Shown in pieces: positions 14,725-25,878 of a stretch of DNA of 64,000 bases. The notes under the pieces were generated by a model. That model did no database searches, had not been told where the DNA came from, and saw nothing but the letters and a program-made list of their open reading frames with translations. Every line of letters begins with the position of its first letter. The first letter of the stretch is position 1. The position numbers and the translations under genes were made by a program. The stretch comes from Aphanomyces cochlioides (Eukaryota; Oomycota; Saprolegniomycetes; Saprolegniales; Verrucalvaceae): NCBI GenBank assembly GCA_019828595.1, contig JAHQRK010000018.1, forward strand, positions 1 through 64,000, read 5' to 3'.

Positions 14725-15949
14725 CACCTTTCAAACATGCCAGACGTGGCGAGTGGGTGTCTCGATGGGGTCGAGATATGCATGTGGCACGTGGGTACCA
14801 AAAGTGGAGAAAAAGTGGCATCGAGATGCATTTTGTGGGGTATGCTTGGGACTCTCGCGTGTTGATTTCGGACCAAGTTGGTGCTTGGTCGTCCACCACA
14901 CGAGCATGACACCTTTCAAACATGCCAGACGTGGCGAGTGGGTATCTCGATGGGGTCGAGATATGCATGTGGCACGTGGGTACCAAAAGTGGAGAAAAAG
15001 TGGCATCGAGATGCAGTTTGTGGGGTATGCTTGGGACTCTCGCGTGTTGATTTCGGACCAAGTTGGTGCTTGGTCGTCCACCACACGAGCATGACACCTT
15101 TCAAACATGCCAGACGTGGCGAGTGGGTATCTCGATGGGGTCGAGATATGCATGTGGCACGTGGGTACCAAAAGTGGAGAAAAAGTGGCATCGAGATGCA
15201 TTTTGTGGGGTATGCTTGGGACTCTCGCGTGTTGATTTCGGACCAAGTTGGTGCTTGGTCGTCCACCACACGAGCATGACACCTTTCAAACATGCCAGAC
15301 GTGGCGAGTGGGTATCTCGATGGGGTCGAGATGTGCATGTGGCACGTGGGTACCAAAAGTGGAGAAAAAGTGGCATCGAGATGCAGTTTGTGGGGTATGC
15401 TTGGGACTCTCGCGTGTTGATTTCGGACCAAGTTGGTGCTTGGTCGTCCACCACACGAGCATGACACCTTTCAAACATGCCAGACGTGGCGAGTGGGTAT
15501 CTCGATGGGGTCGAGATGTGCATGTGGCACGTGGGTACCAAAAGTGGAGAAAAAGTGGCATCGAGATGCATTTTGTGGGGTATGCTTGGGACTCTCGCGT
15601 GTTGATTTCGGACCAAGTTGGTGCTTGGTCGTCCACCACACGAGCATGACACCTTTCAAACATGCCAGACGTGGCGAGTGGGTATCTCGATGGGGTCGAG
15701 ATATGCATGTGGCACGTGGGTACCAAAAGTGGAGAAAAAGTGGCATCGAGATGCAGTTTGTGGGGTATGCTTGGGACTCTCGCGTGTTGATTTCGGACCA
15801 AGTTGGTGCTTGGTCGTCCACCACACGAGCATGACACCTTTCAAACATGCCAGACGTGGCGAGTGGGTATCTCGATGGGGTCGAGATGTGCATGTGGCAC
15901 GTGGGTACCAAAAGTGGAGAAAAAGTGGCATCGAGATGCATTTTGTGGG

Positions 15950-17170
15950 GTATGATTGGGACTATCGCGTGTTGATTTCGGACCAAGTTGATGCTTGGTC
16001 GTCCACCACACGAGCATGACACCTTTCAAACATGCCAGACGTGGCGAGTGGGTGTCTCGATGGGGTCGAGATATGCATGTGGCACGTGGGTACCAAAAGT
16101 GGAGAAAAAGTGGCATCGAGATGCATTTTGTGGGGTATGCTTGGGACTATCGCGTGTTGATTTCGGACCAAGTTGGTGCTTGGTCGTCCACCACACGAGC
16201 ATGACACCTTTCAAACATGCCAGACGTGGCGAGTGGGTGTCTCGATGGGGTCGAGATATGCATGTGGCACGTGGGTACCAAAAGTGGAGAAAAAGTGGCA
16301 TCGAGATGCAGTTTGTGGGGTATGCTTGGGACTATCGCGTGTTGATTTCGGACCAAGTTGGTGCTTGGTCGTCCACCACACGAGCATGACACCTTTCAAA
16401 CATGCCAGACGTGGCGAGTGGGTATCTCGATGGGGTCGAGATATGCATGTGGCACGTGGGTACCAAAAGTGGAGAAAAAGTGGCATCGAGATGCAGTTTG
16501 TGGGGTATGCTTGGGACTCTCGCGTGTTGATTTCGGACCAAGTTGGTGCTTGGTCGTCCACCACACGAGCATGACACCTTTCAAACATGCCAGACGTGGC
16601 GAGTGGGTATCTCGATGGGGTCGAGATATGCATGTGGCACGTGGGTACCAAAAGTGGAGAAAAAGTGGCATCGAGATGCATTTTGTGGGGTATGATTGGG
16701 ACTATCGCGTGTTGATTTCGGACCAAGTTGATGCTTGGTCGTCCACCACACGAGCATGACACCTTTCAAACATGCCAGACGTGGCGAGTGGGTGTCTCGA
16801 TGGGGTCGAGATATGCATGTGGCACGTGGGTACCAAAAGTGGAGAAAAAGTGGCATCGAGATGCATTTTGTGGGGTATGCTTGGGACTATCGCGTGTTGA
16901 TTTCGGACCAAGTTGGTGCTTGGTCGTCCACCACACGAGCATGACACCTTTCAAACATGCCAGACGTGGCGAGTGGGTGTCTCGATGGGGTCGAGATATG
17001 CATGTGGCACGTGGGTACCAAAAGTGGAGAAAAAGTGGCATCGAGATGCAGTTTGTGGGGTATGCTTGGGACTATCGCGTGTTGATTTCGGACCAAGTTG
17101 GTGCTTGGTCGTCCACCACACGAGCATGACACCTTTCAAACATGCCAGACGTGGCGAGTGGGTGTCTCGA
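15950..17170. repeat. 740-bp (4-unit) internal duplication of satellite
   Basis: A segment of roughly 480 bp starting near 15950 reappears with the same set of unit variants 740 bp downstream (near 16690). It carries an ATGATTGG/TTGATGC unit followed by two GGTGTCTC plus GAGATATGC units with GACTATC. Flanking units diverge in variant pattern on both sides, which limits the duplicated stretch. Identity was judged from the diagnostic positions, not from a full alignment. Confidence 0.7.
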
Positions 17171-20100
17171 TGGGGTCGAGATATGCATGTGGCACGTGGG
17201 TACCAAAAGTGGAGAAAAAGTGGCATCGAGATGCAGTTTGTGGGGTATGCTTGGGACTCTCGCGTGTTGATTTCGGACCAAGTTGGTGCTTGGTCGTCCA
17301 CCACACGAGCATGACACCTTTCAAACATGCCAGACGTGGCGAGTGGGTATCTCGATGGGGTCGAGATATGCATGTGGCACGTGGGTACCAAAAGTGGAGA
17401 AAAAGTGGCATCGAGATGCAGTTTGTGGGGTATGCTTGGGACTCTCGCGTGTTGATTTCGGACCAAGTTGGTGCTTGGTCGTCCACCACACGAGCATGAC
17501 ACCTTTCAAACATGCCAGACGTGGCGAGTGGGTATCTCGATGGGGTCGAGATATGCATGTGGCACGTGGGTACCAAAAGTGGAGAAAAAGTGGCATCGAG
17601 ATGCAGTTTGTTGGGTATGATTGGGACTATCGCGTGTTGATTTCGGACCAAGTTGATGCTTGGTCGTCCACCACACGAGCATGACACCTTTCAAACATGC
17701 CAGACGTGGCGAGTGGGTGTCTCGATGGGGTCGAGATATGCATGTGGCACGTGGGTACCAAAAGTGGAGAAAAAGTGGCATCGAGATGCAGTTTGTTGGG
17801 TATGCTTGGGACTCTCGCGTGTTGATTTCGGACCAAGTTGGTGCTTGGTCGTCCACCACACGAGCATGACACCTTTCAAACATGCCAGACGTGGCGAGTG
17901 GGTATCTCGATGGGGTCGAGATGTGCATGTGGCACGTGGGTACCAAAAGTGGAGAAAAAGTGGCATCGAGATGCAGTTTGTGGGGTATGCTTGGGCTCTC
18001 GCGTGTTGATTTCGGACCAAGTTGGTGCTTGGTCGTCCACCACACGAGCATGACACCTTTCAAACATGCCAGACGTGGCGAGTGGGTATCTCGATGGGGT
18101 CGAGATGTGCATGTGGCACGTGGGTACCAAAAGTGGAGAAAAAGTGGCATCGAGATGCATTTTGTGGGGTATGATTGGGACTATCGCGTGTTGATTTCGG
18201 ACCAAGTTGATGCTTGGTCGTCCACCACACGAGCATGACACCTTTCAAACATGCCAGACGTGGCGAGTGGGTGTCTCGATGGGGTCGAGATATGCATGTG
18301 GCACGTGGGTACCAAAAGTGGAGAAAAAGTGGCATCGAGATGCAGTTTGTGGGGTATGCTTGGGACTCTCGCGTGTTGATTTCGGACCAAGTTGGTGCTT
18401 GGTCGTCCACCACACGAGCATGACACCTTTCAAACATGCCAGACGTGGCGAGTGGGTATCTCGATGGGGTCGAGATATGCATGTGGCACGTGGGTACCAA
18501 AAGTGGAGAAAAAGTGGCATCGAGATGCAGTTTGTGGGGTATGCTTGGGACTCTCGCGTGTTGATTTCGGACCAAGTTGGTGCTTGGTCGTCCACCACAC
18601 GAGCATGACACCTTTCAAACATGCCAGACGTGGCGAGTGGGTGTCTCGATGGGGTCGAGATGTGCATGTGGCACGTGGGTACCAAAAGTGGAGAAAAAGT
18701 GGCATCGAGATGCAGTTTGTGGGGTATGCTTGGGACTCTCGCGTGTTGATTTCGGACCAAGTTGGTGCTTGGTCGTCCACCACACGAGCATGACACCTTT
18801 CAAACATGCCAGACGTGGCGAGTGGGTGTCTCGATGGGGTCGAGATATGCATGTGGCACGTGGGTACCAAAAGTGGAGAAAAAGTGGCATCGAGATGCAG
18901 TTTGTTGGGTATGCTTGGGACTCTCGCGTGTTGATTTCGGACCAAGTTGGTGCTTGGTCGTCCACCACACGAGCATGACACCTTTCAAACATGCCAGACG
19001 TGGCGAGTGGGTATCTCGATGGGGTCGAGATATGCATGTGGCACGTGGGTACCAAAAGTGGAGAAAAAGTGGCATCGAGATGCAGTTTGTGGGGTATGCT
19101 TGGGACTCTCGCGTGTTGATTTCGGACCAAGTTGGTGCTTGGTCGTCCACCACACGAGCATGACACCTTTCAAACATGCCAGACGTGGCGAGTGGGTATC
19201 TCGATGGGGTCGAGATATGCATGTGGCACGTGGGTACCAAAAGTGGAGAAAAAGTGGCATCGAGATGCAGTTTGTGGGGTATGCTTGGGACTCTCGCGTG
19301 TTGATTTCGGACCAAGTTGGTGCTTGGTCGTCCACCACACGAGCATGACACCTTTCAAACATGCCAGACGTGGCGAGTGGGTATCTCGATGGGGTCGAGA
19401 TGTGCATGTGGCACGTGGGTACCACAAGTGGAGAAAAAGTGGCATCGAGATGCATTTTGTGGGGTATGATTGGGACTATCGCGTGTTGATTTCGGACCAA
19501 GTTGGTGCTTGGTCGTCCATCACATGAGCATGACACCTTTCAAACATGCCAGACGTGGCGAGTGGGTATCTCGATGGGGTCGAGATGTGCATGTGGCACG
19601 TGGGTACCAAAAGTGGAGAAAAAGTGGCATCGAGATGCATTTTGTGGGGTATGATTGGGACTATCGCGTGTTGATTTCGGACCAAGTTGATGCTTGGTCG
19701 TCCACCACACGAGCATGACACCTTTCAAACATGCCAGACGTGGCGAGTGGGTGTCTCGATGGGGTCGAGATATGCATGTGGCACGTGGGTACCAAAAGTG
19801 GAGAAAAAGTGGCATCGAGATGCAGTTTGTGGGGTATGCTTGGGACTCTCGCGTGTTGATTTCGGACCAAGTTGGTGCTTGGTCGTCCACCACACGAGCA
19901 TGACACCTTTCAAACATGCCAGACGTGGCGAGTGGGTATCTCGATGGGGTCGAGATATGCATGTGGCACGTGGGTACCAAAAGTGGAGAAAAAAGTGGCA
20001 TCGAGATGCAGTTTGTTGGGTATGCTTGGGACTCTCGCGTGTTGATTTCGGACCAAGTTGGTGCTTGGTCGTCCACCACACGAGCATGACACCTTTCAAA

Positions 20101-20650
20101 CATGCCAGACGTGGCGAGTGGGTATCTCGATGGGGTCGAGATATGCATGTGGCACGTGGGTACCAAAAGTGGAGAAAAAGTGGCATCGAGATGCAGTTTG
20201 TGGGGTATGCTTGGGACTCTCGCGTGTTGATTTCGGACCAAGTTGGTGCTTGGTCGTCCACCACACGAGCATGACACCTTTCAAACATGCCAGACGTGGC
20301 GAGTGGGTATCTCGATGGGGTCGAGATATGCATGTGGCACGTGGGTACCAAAAGTGGAGAAAAAGTGGCATCGAGATGCAGTTTGTGGGGTATGCTTGGG
20401 ACTCTCGCGTGTTGATTTCGGACCAAGTTGGTGCTTGGTCGTCCACCACACGAGCATGACACCTTTCAAACATGCCAGACGTGGCGAGTGGGTATCTCGA
20501 TGGGGTCGAGATATGCATGTGGCACGTGGGTACCAAAAGTGGAGAAAAAGTGGCATCGAGATGCAGTTTGTGGGGTATGCTTGGGACTCTCGCGTGTTGA
20601 TTTCGGACCAAGTTGGTGCTTGGTCGTCCACCACACGAGCATGACACCTT

Positions 20651-22867
20651 TCAAACATGCCAGACGTGGCGAGTGGGTATCTCGATGGGGTCGAGATATG
20701 CATGTGGCACGTGGGTACCAAAAGTGGAGAAAAAGTGGCATCGAGATGCAGTTTGTGGGGTATGCTTGGGACTCTCGCGTGTTGATTTCGGACCAAGTTG
20801 GTGCTTGGTCGTCCACCACACGAGCATGACACCTTTCAAACATGCCAGACGTGGCGAGTGGGTATCTCGATGGGGTCGAGATATGCATGTGGCACGTGGG
20901 TACCAAAAGTGGAGAAAAAGTGGCATCGAGATGCAGTTTGTGGGGTATGCTTGGGACTCTCGCGTGTTGATTTCGGACCAAGTTGGTGCTTGGTCGTCCA
21001 CCACACGAGCATGACACCTTTCAAACATGCCAGACGTGGCGAGTGGGTATCTCGATGGGGTCGAGATGTGCATGTGGCACGTGGGTACCAAAAGTGGAGA
21101 AAAAGTGGCATCGAGATGCATTTTGTGGGGTATGCTTGGGACTCTCGCGTGTTGATTTCGGACCAAGTTGATGCTTGGTCGTCCACCACACGTGCATGAC
21201 ACCTTTCAAACATGCCAGACGTGGCGAGTGGGTATCTCGATGGGGTCGAGATATGCATGTGGCACGTGGGTACCAAAAGTGGAGAAAAAGTGGCATCGAG
21301 ATGCAGTTTGTGGGGTATGCTTGGGACTCTCGCGTGTTGATTTCGGACCAAGTTGGTGCTTGGTCGTCCACCACACGAGCATGACACCTTTCAAACATGC
21401 CAGACGTGGCGAGTGGGTATCTCGATGGGGTCGAGATATGCATGTGGCACGTGGGTACCAAAAGTGGAGAAAAAGTGGCATCGAGATGCAGTTTGTGGGG
21501 TATGCTTGGGACTCTCGCGTGTTGATTTCGGACCAAGTTGGTGCTTGGTCGTCCACCACACGAGCATGACACCTTTCAAACATGCCAGACGTGGCGAGTG
21601 GGTATCTCGATGGGGTCGAGATATGCATGTGGCACGTGGGTACCAAAAGTGGAGAAAAAGTGGCATCGAGATGCAGTTTGTTGGGTATGCTTGGGACTCT
21701 CGCGTGTTGATTTCGGACCAAGTTGGTGCTTGGTCGTCCACCACACGAGCATGACACCTTTCAAACATGCCAGACGTGGCGAGTGGGTATCTCGATGGGG
21801 TCGAGATATGCATGTGGCACGTGGGTACCAAAAGTGGAGAAAAAGTGGCATCGAGATGCAGTTTGTTGGGTATGCTTGGGACTCTCGCGTGTTGATTTCG
21901 GACCAAGTTGGTGCTTGGTCGTCCACCACACGAGCATGACACCTTTCAAACATGCCAGACGTGGCGAGTGGGTATCTCGATGGGGTCGAGATATGCATGT
22001 GGCACGTGGGTACCAAAAGTGGAGAAAAAGTGGCATCGAGATGCAGTTTGTGGGGTATGCTTGGGACTCTCGCGTGTTGATTTCGGACCAAGTTGGTGCT
22101 TGGTCGTCCACCACACGAGCATGACACCTTTCAAACATGCCAGACGTGGCGAGTGGGTATCTCGATGGGGTCGAGATATGCATGTGGCACGTGGGTACCA
22201 AAAGTGGAGAAAAAGTGGCATCGAGATGCAGTTTGTGGGGTATGCTTGGGACTCTCGCGTGTTGATTTCGGACCAAGTTGGTGCTTGGTCGTCCACCACA
22301 CGAGCATGACACCTTTCAAACATGCCAGACGTGGCGAGTGGGTATCTCGATGGGGTCGAGATATGCATGTGGCACGTGGGTACCAAAAGTGGAGAAAAAG
22401 TGGCATCGAGATGCAGTTTGTGGGGTATGCTTGGGACTCTCGCGTGTTGATTTCGGACCAAGTTGGTGCTTGGTCGTCCACCACACGAGCATGACACCTT
22501 TCAAACATGCCAGACGTGGCGAGTGGGTATCTCGATGGGGTCGAGATATGCATGTGGCACGTGGGTACCAAAAGCGGAGAAAAAGTGGCATCGAGATGCA
22601 GTTTGTGGGGTATGCTTGGGACTCTCGCGTGTTGATTTCGGACCAAGTTGGTGCTTGGTCGTCCACCACACGAGCATGACACCTTTCAAACATGCCAGAC
22701 GTGGCGAGTGGGTATCTCGATGGGGTCGAGATGTGCATGTGGCACGTGGGTACCAAAAGTGGAGAAAAAGTGGCATCGAGATGCATTTTGTGGGGTATGC
22801 TTGGGACTCTCGCGTGTTGATTTCGGACCAAGTTGATGCTTGGTCGTCCACCACACGTGCATGACAC
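20651..22867. repeat. 1665-bp (9-unit) duplication marked by the CACGTGC variant
   Basis: The variant in which CACGAGC becomes CACGTGC occurs near 21191, 22856, 23411 and 23781. The first two are 1665 bp apart and sit in matching neighbourhoods, with TTGATGC in the same unit and GCATTTTG and GAGATGTGC immediately before it. The next spacings are 555 and 370 bp. Between 20.0 and 22.7 kb the array is also unusually uniform, with many consecutive units of one type, as expected for a recently homogenised part. Confidence 0.7.
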
Positions 22868-25013
22868 CTTTCAAACATGCCAGACGTGGCGAGTGGGTAT
22901 CTCGATGGGGTCGAGATGTGCATGTGGCACGTGGGTACCAAAAGTGGAGAAAAAGTGGCATCGAGATGCAGTTTGTGGGGTATGCTTGGGACTCTCGCGT
23001 GTTGATTTCGGACCAAGTTGGTGCTTGGTCGTCCACCACACGAGCATGACACCTTTCAAACATGCCAGACGTGGCGAGTGGGTATCTCGATGGGGTCGAG
23101 ATATGCATGTGGCACGTGGGTACCAAAAGCGGAGAAAAAGTGGCATCGAGATGCAGTTTGTGGGGTATGCTTGGGACTCTCGCGTGTTGATTTCGGACCA
23201 AGTTGGTGCTTGGTCGTCCACCACACGAGCATGACACCTTTCAAACATGCCAGACGTGGCGAGTGGGTATCTCGATGGGGTCGAGATGTGCATGTGGCAC
23301 GTGGGTACCAAAAGTGGAGAAAAAGTGGCATCGAGATGCATTTTGTGGGGTATGCTTGGGACTCTCGCGTGTTGATTTCGGACCAAGTTGGTGCTTGGTC
23401 GTCCACCACACGTGCATGACACCTTTCAAACATGCCAGACGTGGCGAGTGGGTATCTCGATGGGGTCGAGATGTGCATGTGGCACGTGGGTACCAAAAGT
23501 GGAGAAAAAGTGGCATCGAGATGCAGTTTGTGGGGTATGCTTGGGACTCTCGCGTGTTGATTTCGGACCAAGTTGGTGCTTGGTCGTCCACCACACGAGC
23601 ATGACACCTTTCAAACATGCCAGACGTGGCGAGTGGGTATCTCGATGGGGTCGAGATGTGCATGTGGCACGTGGGTACCAAAAGTGGAGAAAAAGTGGCA
23701 TCGAGATGCAGTTTGTGGGGTATGCTTGGGACTCTCGCGTGTTGATTTCGGACCAAGTTGGTGCTTGGTCGTCCACCACACGTGCATGACACCTTTCAAA
23801 CATGCCAGACGTGGCGAGTGGGTATCTCGATGGGGTCGAGATGTGCATGTGGCACGTGGGTACCAAAAGTGGAGAAAAAGTGGCATCGAGATGCATTTTG
23901 TGGGGTATGCTTGGGACTCTCGCGTGTTGATTTCGGACCAAGTTGATGCTTGGTCGTCCACCACACGAGCATGACGCCTTTCAAACATGCCAGACGTGGC
24001 GAGTGGGTATCTCGATGGGGTCGAGATGTGCATGTGGCACGTGGGTACCAAAAGTGGAGAAAAAGTGGCATCGAGATGCATTTTGTGGGGTATGCTTGGG
24101 ACTCTCGCGTGTTGATTTCGGACCAAGTTGGTGCTTGGTCGTCCACCACACGAGCATGACACCTTTCAAACATGCCAGACGTGGCGAGTGGGTATCTCGA
24201 TGGGGTCGAGATGTGCATGTGGCACGTGGGTACCAAAAGTGGAGAAAAAGTGGCATCGAGATGCATTTTGTGGGGTATGCTTGGGACTCTCGCGTGTTGA
24301 TTTCGGACCAAGTTGATGCTTGGTCGTCCACCACACGAGCATGACACCTTTCAAACATGCCAGACGTGGCGAATGGGTGTCTCGATGGGGTCGAGATGTG
24401 CATGTGGCACGTGGGTACCAAAAGTGGAGAAAAAGTGGCATCGAGATGCAGTTTGTGGGGTATGCTTGGGACTCTCGCGTGTTGATTTCGGACCAAGTTG
24501 GTGCTTGGTCGTCCACCACACGAGCATGACACCTTTCAAACATGCCAGACGTGGCGAGTGGGTATCTCGATGGGGTCGAGATATGCATGTGGCACGTGGG
24601 TACCAAAAGTGGAGAAAAAGTGGCATCGAGATGCAGTTTGTGGGGTATGCTTGGGACTCTCGCGTGTTGATTTCGGACCAAGTTGGTGCTTGGTCGTCCA
24701 CCACACGAGCATGACACCTTTCAAACATGCCAGACGTGGCGAGTGGGTATCTCGATGGGGTCGAGATATGCATGTGGCACGTGGGTACCAAAAGTGGAGA
24801 AAAAGTGGCATCGAGATGCATTTTGTGGGGTATGCTTGGGACTCTCGCGTGTTGATTTCGGACCAAGTTGATGCTTGGTCGTCCACCACACGAGCATGAC
24901 ACCTTTCAAACATGCCAGACGTGGCGAGTGGGTGTCTCGATGGGGTCGAGATATGCATGTGGCACGTGGGTACCAAAAGTGGAGAAAAAGTGGCATCGAG
25001 ATGCAGTTTGTGG

Positions 25014-25159
25014 TTAAATGAGTTGTATTAACCTTATTTTTGAGCAAAGGCCCTAATGACTTACTATTTTGCCTCGTACTGTATAAATAGAATTTGGAAA
25101 ACAGAATATGGCAAAGTGGTCATTGAACAGGAGATGAAGTGAGTGAGCCGTCAGCTCTC
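25014..25159. other. Junction between satellite and retrotransposon 3' side
   Basis: About 145 bp of AT-rich unique sequence lies between the abrupt satellite end and the stop codon of the retrotransposon zinc-binding frame. Read on the minus strand it follows that stop, so it is probably the element's 3' untranslated tail. No clear poly-A tract or target-site duplication is visible at the boundary. Confidence 0.5.
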
Positions 25160-25815
25160 TCATGAAACGACGCTGTTAGGAATGATGTGTTGACGTAACC
25201 AGGGGTCCGAAGATAGATGCTTGAGCACATTGAATACCTTGGTGTATCCCTTCTTGAGAGGGAGATCAACCAGGAGCTGTTGTAGATGTAGCTTGATCAA
25301 AGAGGCAGCATGAATGGCAACTTCCATCGGACTCTTCGCTGTGAGGTCGGGTCGAAAGGTGCGATCGGCACGTTGGAGCCATATTTGATAATACACGCAG
25401 GCTCGGACAATCGGCCAGATCTTCAGATAGCCACGGATGTAGTATCCATCGGACGGCTTGGGCGTCTCGTAGAACATTTCCAGACACGTTGACGGAAAGG
25501 AACACTCGAGCAGTCGCTGGATCGCCTTGAAGGAATACCAAACAGATTGACCATATCCACAAGAGAACAGGAAATGCTCGTACGTCTCATTGACACGACA
25601 GAAGACACACGTCGGCTTGGGGTCTTGGTACTGAAACAGATATTGCATGGCGTTGGCGCGGAGAAGGGTCTTGAAAATGAACTCTCCATATCGAGGGAGA
25701 ATGTGGTCGGGTTGGAGGAAGGCGGCAAGTTGGGTAAGGCGCTTGGGGTCTTCGTAAAAGTTGGATGGCAGGTTGAGATGCTTGGTAGGAAGAATGGACG
25801 AGCTGACAGCTGGAG
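25160..25815 (-). pseudogene. LINE ORF2 C-terminal part with zinc-binding (zf-RVT) motif
   Basis: This frame stays open from about 25815 down to a TGA at 25160. It encodes the region that normally follows the reverse transcriptase in LINE-type elements, including a C-x2-C-x7-H-x4-C motif (PTCVFC then EHFLFSC) followed by W. That is the zf-RVT signature thought to help the enzyme handle its RNA or target DNA. It is out of continuity with the reverse transcriptase frame because of the AT-rich stretch between them, so the two were presumably one polypeptide originally. Confidence 0.85.
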
Positions 25816-25878
25816 AATTTATTAAAATTATATAAAAATTATTAATATTTATATTTGTAAATATTTTAAAAAATTAAT

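Larger units (their letters stand above)
1..25013. repeat. 185-bp satellite array, about 135 tandem units, left end outside the window
   Basis: A single unit of 185 bp repeats head to tail without interruption from base 1 to 25013, where the match stops abruptly inside a unit (after GTTTGTGG) and AT-rich unique sequence begins. Six single-base indels break the register: +1 near 70, -1 near 4653, 9990, 10730 and 17996, and +1 near 19990. Units differ by a small set of recurrent substitutions: AAAAGTGG/AAAAGCGG, GCATTTTG/GCAGTTTG, TGTGGGG/TGTTGGG/TGTCGGG, GACTATC/GACTCTC, TTGGTGC/TTGATGC, GAGATGTGC/GAGATATGC, GGTATCTC/GGTGTCTC, ATGCTTGG/ATGATTGG and CACGAGC/CACGTGC. Every unit carries a CACGTG palindrome, a GGTACC palindrome and a 6-8 bp inverted repeat around TGGGG. 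Because 185 is not a multiple of 3, reading frames rotate, so the many long open frames on both strands are by-products and not genes. No spacer, no telomere-like repeat and no inserted element interrupts the array. Confidence 0.99.

Noticed and set aside
1..25013. Hundreds of overlapping open frames of 60-306 codons on both strands of the array
   Set aside because: They repeat every 185 bp, occur in several frames on both strands at once, shift frame with every unit and have no start context or family match. They are by-products of a stop-poor repeat unit.
1..25013. CRISPR array
   Set aside because: The repeat is 185 bp and contiguous with no unique spacers, and the DNA is eukaryotic.
1..25013. 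Telomeric or rDNA spacer repeats
   Set aside because: No TTAGGG/TTTAGGG-like motif and no rRNA sequence are present in the unit or at its right border.
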